A DNA stretch of 30,344 bases from positions 1 to 30,344 of the forward strand of contig JBLHRE010000003.1 of the NCBI GenBank assembly GCA_047625765.1. Reading direction: 5' to 3'. Both the position numbers and the translations under genes were made by a program. The notes below the pieces were generated by a model that was not told the origin of the DNA, ran no database searches, and was given only the letters and a program-made list of their open reading frames with translations. Shown here piece by piece: positions 1-6,929 of the stretch; positions within the stretch are counted from its first letter, which is position 1; each line of letters starts with the position of its first letter. The stretch comes from JBLHRE01 sp047625765. Its GTDB lineage: Bacteria > Bacteroidota > Bacteroidia > Flavobacteriales > JBLHRE01.

Positions 1-360
1 AGAGGCAAATACTAAGGTGCCTATAATTGGTTCAGTTTCATCTGCCTCTAGCGCATTTTCTATATAATGACCACATTCTAGTTTGAACATGATTTTTTCT
101 AGATACTCGGTGCTGGGGTTGCCCAAGCGCGTATAAACTCTTGCAAAAGGTTTCTCGCCAGAAGATGAAATGCCAAGAAATCTATCAGCTCCGTCTTGTA
201 CGTTTTTGAAATTGAAGGTAGATCGTTGCGAGATATCAGGAAGCCCTGTGCCAACAGCAACCGCATTAAACTGATCTTCATCCATAAACGGTTCGCAGGT
301 TTTACCGTATTTGTTTTTCTTTTCGACCCAATTAGGCCACCAAGCAAATCTTCCTTTCAT
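1..360 (-). CDS. Cys/Met-metabolism PLP-dependent enzyme (cystathionine gamma-synthase family), 5' part only
   Basis: The minus strand reads open from ATG at 360 to the window edge (120 codons), so the C-terminal part lies outside. The product starts MKGRFAWWPNWVEKK and contains YTRLGNPSTEYLEKI at about residues 83-97. This matches the conserved Y-T/S-R-x-x-N-P-T block of the cystathionine gamma-synthase / methionine gamma-lyase fold, which helps bind the PLP phosphate of the neighbouring subunit. The catalytic lysine would lie further on and cannot be checked. The family acts on sulfur amino acids in the cytoplasm (transsulfuration or gamma-elimination); the exact reaction cannot be told from this part. 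It is divergent from the ybbR-like gene across a 147-bp gap in which I see no consensus -7 element. Confidence 0.82.
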   Translation of the reverse strand, partial: MKGRFAWWPNWVEKKNKYGKTCEPFMDEDQFNAVAVGTGLPDISQRSTFNFKNVQDGADRFLGISSSGEKPFARVYTRLGNPSTEYLEKIMFKLECGHYIENALEADETEPIIGTLVFAS

Positions 361-507
361 TGTTTCTCATCTATTTAGGTAACTAATATAAATTTTTTAT
401 TTTAGTCTAAATTAACTGCTTGTTTAATAAATTGTAATTATAAGAATGAACGAATTATTTATTTCTAAGATCTGTTTTCGTTTCTTTACTAACTCAAATT
501 AAAATAC

Positions 508-1491
508 TTGGAAAGCAGGAAACAAAAAATCAAAAATTGGGTTCAAAAAAACCAACGTACAACGGTATTTGGAATTTGCTTTATGCTTTCCTTTTCTTTT
601 TGGTTGTTGATTAAATTATCTCATGATTATAATGCGAGGGTTCAGCTGAATTTAGGTTACGAGAATATCCCTAAAGGGAAACTGCTGGCGCAAGATCCTA
701 TTCAGTTTATTGAAGCCGATATTGATGCTCCGGGTTTTTCTTTGTTGAAAAACTGGGTAAATTCTTTTGGTAGGATTGATATTGACATTTCAGTGTTAAA
801 TACGCGAAAAAGTAATGGGATTGAAAAGGCATATTGGGTAACAAACAATCAGAAACAAGTCATTAGTCAGCAATTGTCTAATGGTATTAAGGTGGTACAA
901 GTTTACCCTGATACCGTTTTTTATATGTTAAGCGATTTGGTAGAAAGAAAGGTTCCCGTGTTGGTTTCCGATGCCCTACAGTACAAAAGCCAGTATAGAA
1001 AAAGAGGAGCCATTAAAGTTGCGCCAGACAGTATTATTGTTTCGGGGCCTAAATCAATAGTAGATACCATTTCTTATGTGTTTACAGAGCAATGGAATGC
1101 TAGTATGGTAGACGGTGCATTAAACACTTCGTTGGAATTAAGAAACTCTTTGAGAGATAATAATATCCGATACTCAAATAAGAAAGTTGATGTTTCTGTG
1201 GAGGTAGATCAGATAACAGAATCTGAAGTGGAGGTATTAATTCAAGTTAAAAATAGTCCTGAAGGGTTTGATTTGAAGGTTTTTCCAAGAAAAGTAAGAC
1301 TGACGTTTTTGGTTGCCCTTAGAGATTTTAAAAAGATTAGTCCAGAAATGTTTCGAGCAGAGGTTGAATTCCCTGATGCATTTCAGCAACAAAATTCTTT
1401 GTTAAGTGTAAAGGCAATATCTACAAGTAAATTGGTGGACTTGTTACAAACTAAGCCAGAGAAAGTCGAATATATCATTCGAAAAAAATAG
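508..1491 (+). CDS. YbbR-like domain membrane-anchored protein
   Basis: A 327-residue protein with one N-terminal membrane segment (about residues 20-36, FGICFMLSFSFWLLIKL) after a basic cytoplasmic tail, then a long extracytoplasmic part of beta-rich YbbR-type repeats. YbbR proteins of Firmicutes (CdaR) regulate diadenylate cyclase. In Bacteroidota the family is commonly found just before coaE, as here, with one base between the genes, so co-transcription is likely. The only start that keeps the full membrane anchor is TTG at 508; an in-frame stop lies at 490-492 and no ATG lies between. The role is unknown; the assignment rests on topology, weak domain resemblance and gene order. Confidence 0.7.
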   Translation: MESRKQKIKNWVQKNQRTTVFGICFMLSFSFWLLIKLSHDYNARVQLNLGYENIPKGKLLAQDPIQFIEADIDAPGFSLLKNWVNSFGRIDIDISVLNTRKSNGIEKAYWVTNNQKQVISQQLSNGIKVVQVYPDTVFYMLSDLVERKVPVLVSDALQYKSQYRKRGAIKVAPDSIIVSGPKSIVDTISYVFTEQWNASMVDGALNTSLELRNSLRDNNIRYSNKKVDVSVEVDQITESEVEVLIQVKNSPEGFDLKVFPRKVRLTFLVALRDFKKISPEMFRAEVEFPDAFQQQNSLLSVKAISTSKLVDLLQTKPEKVEYIIRKK

Positions 1492-1492
1492 G

Positions 1493-2083
1493 ATGAAAAA
1501 GGTAGGTCTTACAGGAGGAATAGGAAGTGGCAAATCGTATGTTGCCAAAATTTTTCAAGAACTAGGGGTTGCTGTTTACAATTCGGATGAAAGAGCAAAG
1601 GCCTTAATGATAGAATCATCGGTCATTCGTAAATCATTAACCTTAAAGTTTGGCGATGAGGTGTATCAAGGTCACGAATTGAATAGGCCTTTTTTAGCTG
1701 ATAAAATTTTTACAAATCAAGCCAATTTAGACTTTGTTAATAATCTGGTACACCCTGTTGTGGCTCAAGATTTTGATTTTTGGCTGAAATTACAGACTTC
1801 ACCTTATGTAATTAATGAGCTTGCTATTTTATTTGAGACAGGTGGAGAAAAGAGTATGGATTTTTCGGTTCTAGTAACTGCTCCGCCCGAGATTCAGATA
1901 GAACGGGTAAGCGCAAGAAATGGCTGGGCTGAATCTGAAATTATAGACAGAATGTCCAAACAATGGACCAACGAATCGAAAGAAAAGCTTGCTGATTTTT
2001 GTATCTTGAATGATGGCAAAACAATGCTTTTGCAGCAAATTCTAAAGATTCATGAAAATATTATCGGGACAACAAATTCGTGA
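1493..2083 (+). CDS. coaE: Dephospho-CoA kinase
   Basis: Catalyses the last step of coenzyme A synthesis, ATP-dependent phosphorylation of the 3'-hydroxyl of dephospho-CoA, in the cytoplasm. The 196-residue length is normal for the family. The P-loop GGIGSGKS is at residues 8-15, followed by YNSDERAK (about 29-36), the usual substrate/lid-proximal motif with its aspartate, and a late nucleotide-binding part with ARNGW. It starts one base after the ybbR-like gene. Its last 32 bases overlap the start of nnr in another frame, which suggests translational coupling in a ybbR-coaE-nnr operon. Nothing is missing from the kinase. Confidence 0.95.
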   Translation: MKKVGLTGGIGSGKSYVAKIFQELGVAVYNSDERAKALMIESSVIRKSLTLKFGDEVYQGHELNRPFLADKIFTNQANLDFVNNLVHPVVAQDFDFWLKLQTSPYVINELAILFETGGEKSMDFSVLVTAPPEIQIERVSARNGWAESEIIDRMSKQWTNESKEKLADFCILNDGKTMLLQQILKIHENIIGTTNS

Positions 2084-3557
2084 TTGGGATACTTTTACCA
2101 TAGCAAACGAACCTATCTCTTCGTACAGCTTAATGGAGCGTGCAGGCGAAAGATTGTTGGCTGAAATAATGCCCTTATTAGAAGGCAATAATACTATTTG
2201 TATTTTTTGTGGAAAGGGGAACAATGGAGGCGATGGTTTGGTTTTGGCGCGTTTATTACATTTTAGAAAGGTTCCTGTTCTGGTCTATATTGTAGCGCAC
2301 TCTCCAAATGGGAGTCCCGATTTTGAGGCCAATATTCTTCGATTATCAAATCTCAAAATCCCCTTAAAATACCTCAACACATCTGCCGATTTAGAAGGTC
2401 TTCCTAATGTGCCTATTATTGTGGATGCTATACTGGGCTTGGGTTTGAATAAACCCATAGAAGGGCTTGTGTTTGAACTCGTATCTTTTTTAAATAAAAC
2501 GAGAGCTTTAAAAATATCAATAGATATACCAACTGGACTTTTTGCCGATCTACCATTGCTTTCGAATAGCACCGTATTTCAGGCCCAACACACCTTTACT
2601 TTTCAGGTGCCAAAACTCAATATTTTGCTGCCATATTCTGGCAAGTATATAGGTCATTTACATTTGGTGGATATCGGTTTACATCCAAAATATTTGGATT
2701 CTATAAGCTCTGAATACACCTATTTAAGGAGTGAAATAATCCAAAGTCTGTACAGGCCAAAATCTAATTTTGGACACAAGGGCGATTTTGGTCACGGTTT
2801 GCTAATGGTTGGAGGAAAAGGGACTTATGGTGCAGGGATATTGTCTTGCAAAGCTTTTATGCGCTCTGGAGGTGGTAAGCTAACTGCAGTAGTGCCAAAA
2901 GACGCATTGGCCATTTATCATACATCTTGTCCAGAGGTCATGTTTATTGGTTATGGGAGCAGTCATTTAAGCGGTCGGATAGAAAAAGAGCGCCATAATG
3001 CTATAGGGATTGGGCCTGGGATTGGGCATGAACTTGCAACCATTCATTTTTTAAGGTATTTTCTAAAGCAAAATCCTAGCAACATAGTTTTAGATGCTGA
3101 TGCAATCAATATTTTAGCTGCTCATCTCCATCTGTTAGATTTGTTGCCAGAAGATAGTGTGTTGACTCCTCACCTTAAGGAGTTTGAGAGATTGGTTGGC
3201 AAAGCCAGCGATGATTACGATAGACTGAAGAAAGCAAAAGAATTTGCTTTGAAACACAAGATTGTATTGGTGCTAAAAGGAGCACACACCTTTATTACCG
3301 ATGGGGTTGAGCACTATTTTAACAGTACCGGTAATGTTGGAATGGCAACAGCAGGAAGCGGAGATGTGTTGACAGGAATAATTACGAGTTTAAGATGTCA
3401 GGGTTATTCGGCAATAGAATCTGCTTTAATTGGAGTTTATGTGCATGGTTTGGCGGGTGATATTGCATTGGAACAACAGTCGGAAGGATCTTTAATTGCT
3501 ACAGACATCATAGGACATCTGGGGAAAGCCTTTAAAAAAATGCTTAAAACAAAATAA
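2052..3557 (+). CDS. nnr: Bifunctional NAD(P)H-hydrate epimerase / ADP-dependent NAD(P)H-hydrate dehydratase
   Basis: Repairs hydrated NADH and NADPH: the N-terminal YjeF_N domain (about 1-215) epimerises R- and S-NAD(P)HX, and the C-terminal ribokinase-like domain (about 225-500) dehydrates the S form using ADP. Visible motifs are the N-terminal GKGNNGGDGLVLARLL near residue 54 and, in the dehydratase part, VLTPHLKEFERL and the nucleotide-binding NVGMATAGSGDVLTG. The 501-residue length is typical of the bacterial fusion protein. The start MKILSGQQIRDWD matches the usual N-terminus, so the 32-base overlap with coaE is real. The stop codon is part of the terminator hairpin stem beginning at 3555. 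Confidence 0.94.
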   Translation: MKILSGQQIRDWDTFTIANEPISSYSLMERAGERLLAEIMPLLEGNNTICIFCGKGNNGGDGLVLARLLHFRKVPVLVYIVAHSPNGSPDFEANILRLSNLKIPLKYLNTSADLEGLPNVPIIVDAILGLGLNKPIEGLVFELVSFLNKTRALKISIDIPTGLFADLPLLSNSTVFQAQHTFTFQVPKLNILLPYSGKYIGHLHLVDIGLHPKYLDSISSEYTYLRSEIIQSLYRPKSNFGHKGDFGHGLLMVGGKGTYGAGILSCKAFMRSGGGKLTAVVPKDALAIYHTSCPEVMFIGYGSSHLSGRIEKERHNAIGIGPGIGHELATIHFLRYFLKQNPSNIVLDADAINILAAHLHLLDLLPEDSVLTPHLKEFERLVGKASDDYDRLKKAKEFALKHKIVLVLKGAHTFITDGVEHYFNSTGNVGMATAGSGDVLTGIITSLRCQGYSAIESALIGVYVHGLAGDIALEQQSEGSLIATDIIGHLGKAFKKMLKTK

Positions 3558-3578
3558 AGCAGCTCGAAAGCTGCTTTA
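3545..3578 (-). terminator. Intrinsic terminator, stronger on the minus strand
   Basis: A perfect 10-bp stem, 3555-3564 pairing with 3569-3578, closes a 4-base loop that reads TTCG on the minus strand. On that strand the stem is followed by TTTTGTTTTA (3554-3545), a good U tract. On the plus strand the stem is followed by ATTTCCACC, which is poor. It may stop nnr read-through, but its best fit is to a minus-strand transcript coming from 3600-3720, where no protein gene exists. Confidence 0.7.
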
Positions 3579-3723
3579 ATTTCCACCGAAAAGACGGGAT
3601 GAAGTATGAGAATACTAACCAAAAAGCTATGAAATAGTGAAGTATAATGTCTTTCCGATGATGTAACCGCTTGAAAACTAACTTAAACCAAAGTTATCTA
3701 TGATTGCTTCACTAATATTCTCG
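3546..3723 (-). ncRNA. Candidate sigma-54-dependent small RNA (about 175 nt)
   Basis: What is seen: a minus-strand sigma-54-like promoter at 3735-3749, predicting a start near 3723, and a strong minus-strand terminator ending near 3546, with no convincing reading frame on either strand between them. A primary-sigma -7 element TAACTTTG at 3696-3689 (minus) could give a shorter form starting near 3683. The RNA would be rich in U and A, with a TTCG-capped 10-bp terminator stem. What is inferred: this is a regulatory RNA transcribed divergently from the NtrC-type regulator at 3846. No known RNA family is recognised. Confidence 0.35.
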
Positions 3724-3734
3724 TTTATTTTAAG

Positions 3735-3749
3735 GCCAAACTTGTGCCA
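3735..3749 (-). promoter_or_regulatory. Sigma-54-like -24/-12 promoter
   Basis: On the minus strand the sequence reads TGGCAC, five bases, then TGGC. The consensus is TGGCAC-N5-TTGC, so nine of the ten core bases match, and the essential GG and GC doublets sit at the right spacing. The predicted start is near 3723, directed away from the regulator gene. A match of this quality can arise by chance. The adjacent sigma-54 activator gene and downstream terminator raise its weight. Confidence 0.45.
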
Positions 3750-3789
3750 AAAGAGCTAAACCCCAGTGAATACCTGTTTTTTGGTGTTG

Positions 3790-3838
3790 AATTTTTCCAT
3801 ATATTGGAAAAATTAATAGTAAATGGGAAAAATTCCCA
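3790..3838. promoter_or_regulatory. Two dyads with three GGAAAAATT boxes, candidate activator sites
   Basis: The first dyad has perfect 10-bp arms AATTTTTCCA (3790-3799) and TGGAAAAATT (3805-3814) around TATAT. The second has 6-bp arms TGGGAA (3824-3829) and TTCCCA (3833-3838). The box GGAAAAATT occurs at 3806-3814 and at 3826-3834, exactly 20 bp apart, and inverted at 3790-3798. Relative to the predicted minus-strand start at 3723 the dyads are centred near -79 and -108, where enhancers of sigma-54 activators usually lie. They also lie 8-56 bp before the regulator's own ATG, so autoregulation or an mRNA hairpin is possible. Confidence 0.55.
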
Positions 3839-3845
3839 CTAAGTT

Positions 3846-5192
3846 ATGGTAGAGAACTTTCGAATTTTTGTAGTTGAAGACGATAGGTTTTATGGGAATT
3901 TGTTAAAATATCACCTTTCCTTGAATCCAGATAATGAGGTGTTCTTGTATGAGAATGGAACCGATTGTTTGGAGAACCTTCATTTAAATCCAAATGCCAT
4001 CTGTTTGGATTATAGTTTGCCAGATATAGCTGGATTGGAAGTCTTGAAAAGAATTAAGAGAATTAATCCTGATGTTCCTGTTTTGGTGGTTTCAGGACAA
4101 GAAGATGTGCAAACAGCAGTAGAGCTTTTGAAAAATGGCGCGTATGATTATGTGGTAAAAAACGATGAAGCTAAAGATCGTGTTTGGCATTTAATTAACC
4201 GTATCAAAGAACATCAAGACCTTAAGGACGAAGTTGTTCAGCTACGTAAAGAAGTTTCTGAGAAGTATGATTTCAGTAATGGTATAAAAGGTAGTTCTAA
4301 TGCTTTGAAAAAGGTTTTCCATTTGATGGAAAAAGCATTGAACAATGATATTACAGTATCTATAACAGGAGAAACTGGGACAGGAAAAGAAATGGTAGCG
4401 AAATCTATTCATTATAATTCTCAAAGAAAAAACAAGCCATTTGTGGTAATTAATATTTCGGCAATACCTAAAGAACTTTTGGAAAGCGAATTGTTTGGTC
4501 ACGAAAAAGGATCTTTTACAGGAGCACAAGGAAGAAGAATAGGTGTGTTCGAACAAGCACACAAAGGGACTTTGTTTTTGGATGAAATTGGCGAGATGGA
4601 TATTTCTATTCAAGCCAAATTGCTACGCGTATTACAAGAAAGAGAGTTTAAAAGAGTTGGGGGTAACGATACGGTTAAGGTGGATGTTAGAGTTGTAGTT
4701 GCTACCCATAGAAACTTATCCGAAGAAGTGCGTAACGAGCGTTTTAGAGAAGATTTGTATTACCGTTTGTTGGGTATTCCAATTGAACTTCCACCTTTAA
4801 GAGAAAGAGATCAGGATGTTATCCATTTGGCGCAATTCTTTGTAGATAGCTTTGCGAAGGAGAATAAAATAAAAAAGAAAACTTTGGATGCTGCAGTAAA
4901 GGATAAGCTATTAGAGCACCCTTTTCCTGGTAATGTAAGAGAATTGAAGGCGGTTATAGAGCTGTCTGTTGTAATGTCGGAAGGGCCAATAATTGGTAGT
5001 GCAGATTTGCAATTAAAACCCATTTCAAATGCTTCGGCTATTCTAAGCAAGGAAATGTCTTTAAAAGAATACAACCGAAAAATCATAAGAAGCTACTTAG
5101 ATAGATATAATGAGGATGTCCTGCTAGTAGCTAAGAAGTTGGATATTGGAAAATCAACGATCTATAGAATGATTAAAAACGATGAGTTATAA
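3846..5192 (+). CDS. NtrC-family sigma-54-dependent response regulator
   Basis: Three domains are visible in 448 residues. The receiver domain (about 1-120) has the acidic pair D12/D13, phospho-acceptor D55 in CLDYSLPD and the lysine in YDYVVKND. The AAA+ domain (about 145-380) has Walker A GETGTGKE, a GSFTGA loop (variant of GAFTGA, which contacts sigma-54), Walker B LFLDEIGEM and the arginine-bearing RFREDLYYRL. The C-terminal Fis-type helix-turn-helix (about 415-445) ends VAKKLDIGKSTIYRMIKN. It should activate RNA polymerase with RpoN after phosphorylation. No histidine kinase is adjacent, so it is an orphan here. No TAnnTTTG promoter is seen upstream; instead there are the GGAAAAATT dyads and a divergent sigma-54-like promoter. 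Confidence 0.93.
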   Translation: MVENFRIFVVEDDRFYGNLLKYHLSLNPDNEVFLYENGTDCLENLHLNPNAICLDYSLPDIAGLEVLKRIKRINPDVPVLVVSGQEDVQTAVELLKNGAYDYVVKNDEAKDRVWHLINRIKEHQDLKDEVVQLRKEVSEKYDFSNGIKGSSNALKKVFHLMEKALNNDITVSITGETGTGKEMVAKSIHYNSQRKNKPFVVINISAIPKELLESELFGHEKGSFTGAQGRRIGVFEQAHKGTLFLDEIGEMDISIQAKLLRVLQEREFKRVGGNDTVKVDVRVVVATHRNLSEEVRNERFREDLYYRLLGIPIELPPLRERDQDVIHLAQFFVDSFAKENKIKKKTLDAAVKDKLLEHPFPGNVRELKAVIELSVVMSEGPIIGSADLQLKPISNASAILSKEMSLKEYNRKIIRSYLDRYNEDVLLVAKKLDIGKSTIYRMIKNDEL

Positions 5193-5226
5193 AAAAAAGA
5201 GGCCGTTTTTAACGGCCTCTTTTTTT
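5192..5226. terminator. Bidirectional terminator between convergent genes
   Basis: A perfect 16-bp stem, 5192-5207 with 5211-5226, has a 3-base loop. The GC-rich core is GAGGCCGTT/AACGGCCTC, flanked by A7 and T7, so both strands end in a U tract. It touches the stop codons of both the plus-strand regulator and the minus-strand yciO-like gene, so it serves both. Confidence 0.93.
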
Positions 5227-5842
5227 ATAAAACATCTAAAGCTCCTTTTCCTTCTCTTAGTATTACAAACTCATCCAATGTACAGTCTATAACAGTAGAG
5301 GCAACATTGTCGCCATATCCACCATCAATAACCATATCTACCAGTCCTTCATATTTTTCGTGAATCAATTCTGGATCCGTACTGTATTCCAAAACTTCAT
5401 CATCGTCATGTATAGAAGTCGATACCAAAGGGTTTCCTAAAGCTTCGACAATAGCTCTAGGAATGGTGTTGTCTGGTATACGAATACCTACGGTCTTCTT
5501 ATTGTTCTTAAACATTTTAGCAATGACATTAGTCGCTTCTAAAATGAAGGTGTAAGGGCCCGGTAAAGTTCTTCTTAACAACTTGTAAGTTGGTGTGTCT
5601 ATAGCTTTAACATATTCAGAAAGATGGCTTAAATCGTGACAAATGAAAGAGAAATTAGCTTTCTCTAATTTTACGCCTTTAATTTTCGCTACTTTTTCTA
5701 AAGCCTTTTTATTGGTGATATCGCAACCTAAACCATAAACTGTATCTGTAGGGTAAATAATTACACCACCATTCTTAAGGCAATCCACAACTTGTTGGAC
5801 GGTCTTTTCGTTTGGATTTTCTGGATACAGCTTAACTAACAT
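5225..5842 (-). CDS. YciO-type Sua5/YrdC-family protein (L-threonylcarbamoyladenylate synthase-like)
   Basis: A 205-residue single-domain YrdC-fold protein. Visible are GGVIIYPTDTVYGLGCDI (about 25-42), the LPGPYTFILEA block and the C-terminal STVIDCTLDEFVILREG, which together resemble E. coli YciO more than TsaC. The YrdC fold makes threonylcarbamoyl-AMP from threonine, bicarbonate and ATP for the t6A37 modification of ANN-decoding tRNAs. E. coli YciO does not replace TsaC in vivo, so the true role of this branch is less certain. It lies two bases after the transaldolase gene in the same direction, probably in one transcript, and ends in the shared terminator. Confidence 0.85.
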   Translation of the reverse strand: MLVKLYPENPNEKTVQQVVDCLKNGGVIIYPTDTVYGLGCDITNKKALEKVAKIKGVKLEKANFSFICHDLSHLSEYVKAIDTPTYKLLRRTLPGPYTFILEATNVIAKMFKNNKKTVGIRIPDNTIPRAIVEALGNPLVSTSIHDDDEVLEYSTDPELIHEKYEGLVDMVIDGGYGDNVASTVIDCTLDEFVILREGKGALDVL

Positions 5843-5844
5843 TG

Positions 5845-6501
5845 TTATGCGTTGTTTTTTGCGTGGTCAGCTAAAAACTGAGCCAATCCGCTGTCTGTTA
5901 AAGGGTGTTTCAATAAACCCGTAATAGCACTTAAAGGACCTGTCATAACATCTGCACCTAATTTAGCACAATCGATAATATGCATTGTATGTCTTATAGA
6001 TGCCGCTAAAATTTGTGTTGGAAATGCGTAGTTGTCAAAGATCAATCTAATATCGTCAATCAAAGTCAAACCATCAGTAGAGATGTCGTCTAATCTTCCA
6101 ATAAAAGGAGAAACATAAGTTGCTCCAGCTTTTGCAGCCAATAAAGCTTGACCAGCAGAGAAGATCAATGTACAGTTGGTACGGATACCTTTGTCAGAGA
6201 AATATTTCAATGCCTTGATACCCTCTTTGATCATTGGGATTTTAACAACGATTTGTGCGTGCAATGCCGCCAATTTATCGCCTTCGGCTTTCATACCTTC
6301 AAAGTCTGTTGCAATCACTTCTGCACTTACATCACCGTCAACAATGTTACAAATGTCTATGTAGTGCTGCATTACTGCTGCTTCGCCTTTGATGCCTTCT
6401 TTAGCCATCAAAGAAGGATTGGTGGTAACACCATCTAAAATACCTAATTCTTGAGCTTCTTTGATTTGCTCAAGGTTTGCTGTGTCAATGAAAAATTTCA
6501 T
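5845..6501 (-). CDS. tal: Transaldolase, short TalC/FSA-type
   Basis: A 218-residue class I aldolase barrel of the MipB/TalC group, acting in the cytoplasmic non-oxidative pentose phosphate pathway. Visible are FIDTANLEQIKEA at the start, DGVTTNPSLM (23-32) and the Schiff-base lysine K87 in VVKIPM. Two positions that separate the activities read E61 (VSAEVIA) and Phe in YVSPFIGR. Fructose-6-phosphate aldolase has Gln59 and Tyr131 there, while transaldolases have Glu and Phe, so transaldolase is the better call. It is the first gene of the two-gene unit with the yciO-like gene, with a TACTTTTG -7 element 38-45 bases upstream. Confidence 0.9.
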   Translation of the reverse strand: MKFFIDTANLEQIKEAQELGILDGVTTNPSLMAKEGIKGEAAVMQHYIDICNIVDGDVSAEVIATDFEGMKAEGDKLAALHAQIVVKIPMIKEGIKALKYFSDKGIRTNCTLIFSAGQALLAAKAGATYVSPFIGRLDDISTDGLTLIDDIRLIFDNYAFPTQILAASIRHTMHIIDCAKLGADVMTGPLSAITGLLKHPLTDSGLAQFLADHAKNNA

Positions 6502-6538
6502 AGAATATACTTAAAAATGAATCGCTTTTTTGCTGCCG

Positions 6539-6546
6539 CAAAAGTA
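6539..6546 (-). promoter_or_regulatory. -7 element TACTTTTG of the tal promoter
   Basis: It matches the Bacteroidota TAnnTTTG -7 consensus in all defined positions. The predicted start near 6533 gives a leader of about 32 bases to the tal ATG. No clear -33 TTTG is seen at the usual distance. Confidence 0.6.
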
Positions 6547-6595
6547 GGGATAAACAGCGAATAATTGGAAAGTGTTGGGGGAGAAAGAAAAAAAT

Positions 6596-6691
6596 GGGCA
6601 AGCTACTCACATCGCACCGCTCAACTACTTACCCTTGCTATCTTCCAATCCTGGGGGAGTTCAGCAGGAGCTGGTCGTGTGAGACTTGCCC
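6596..6691 (-). ncRNA. ffs: Signal recognition particle RNA (4.5S-type)
   Basis: The ends pair perfectly, GGGCAAG (minus 6691-6685) with CTTGCCC (6602-6596). The apical part carries the conserved SRP helix 8 elements in order, CCCCCAGG, then GGAAG, then AGCAAGGG, which form the symmetric and asymmetric loops that bind Ffh. The length of about 96 nt fits a small bacterial SRP RNA. It is followed on the minus strand by a T-rich run (6595-6583) that acts as terminator. A full -33/-7 promoter lies just upstream. The RNA works with Ffh and FtsY in co-translational targeting of membrane proteins. Confidence 0.93.
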
Positions 6692-6695
6692 GGTG

Positions 6696-6726
6696 CAAAA
6701 GTAATACAAGCAAATCGTTATACAAA
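6696..6726 (-). promoter_or_regulatory. Promoter of the SRP RNA gene
   Basis: On the minus strand TTTG (6726-6723) and TACTTTTG (6703-6696) are separated by 19 bases, which is the Bacteroidota primary-sigma consensus. The predicted start coincides with the 5' end of the SRP RNA near 6691. This is the best complete promoter in the window. Confidence 0.8.
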
Positions 6727-6822
6727 CATTTTTTGTGTTGATTTTGTAGAAATGTTGGGGGTGTTTTTTAGTCTTTTAAAGAGGATGAAATGTGATGTAA
6801 TAGTCATGCCGTTAGTAGCCTG

Positions 6823-6838
6823 TCCCGATTTCTCGGGA
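6823..6838. repeat. Short palindrome TCCCGA/TCGGGA
   Basis: Six-base arms (6823-6828 and 6833-6838) with a 4-base loop lie in the 239-bp gap between the SRP promoter and the trhO terminator. It resembles the TCCCGA-bearing intergenic repeats common in Bacteroidota and shares that core with the element at 11991. Nothing else is recognised in this gap. Confidence 0.4.
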
Positions 6839-6865
6839 ACACCAAAGCTTCATGTTTCATAAACA

Positions 6866-6907
6866 CTAAAAAAAAATCCTTTTCTGGCCATTGCTAGAAA
6901 AGGATTT
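6866..6907 (-). terminator. Terminator of trhO
   Basis: A perfect 12-bp stem pairs 6896-6907 with 6874-6885, extended by a G-U and a G-C pair, with a 6-base loop. On the minus strand it is followed by a run of T down to about 6868. It lies 22 bases after the trhO stop. Confidence 0.88.
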
Positions 6908-6929
6908 AAATTAGAATGAAAACAGCGAA

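Noticed and set aside
99..347. 82-codon minus-strand frame
   Set aside because: It is out of frame with the longer minus-strand frame 360-1, which carries the conserved PLP-enzyme motif.
4242..4613. 123-codon minus-strand frame inside the response regulator
   Set aside because: Antisense shadow of the AAA+ domain with no family features.
6148..6438. Plus-strand frames of 96 and 62 codons across tal
   Set aside because: Antisense shadows of a well-conserved enzyme gene.
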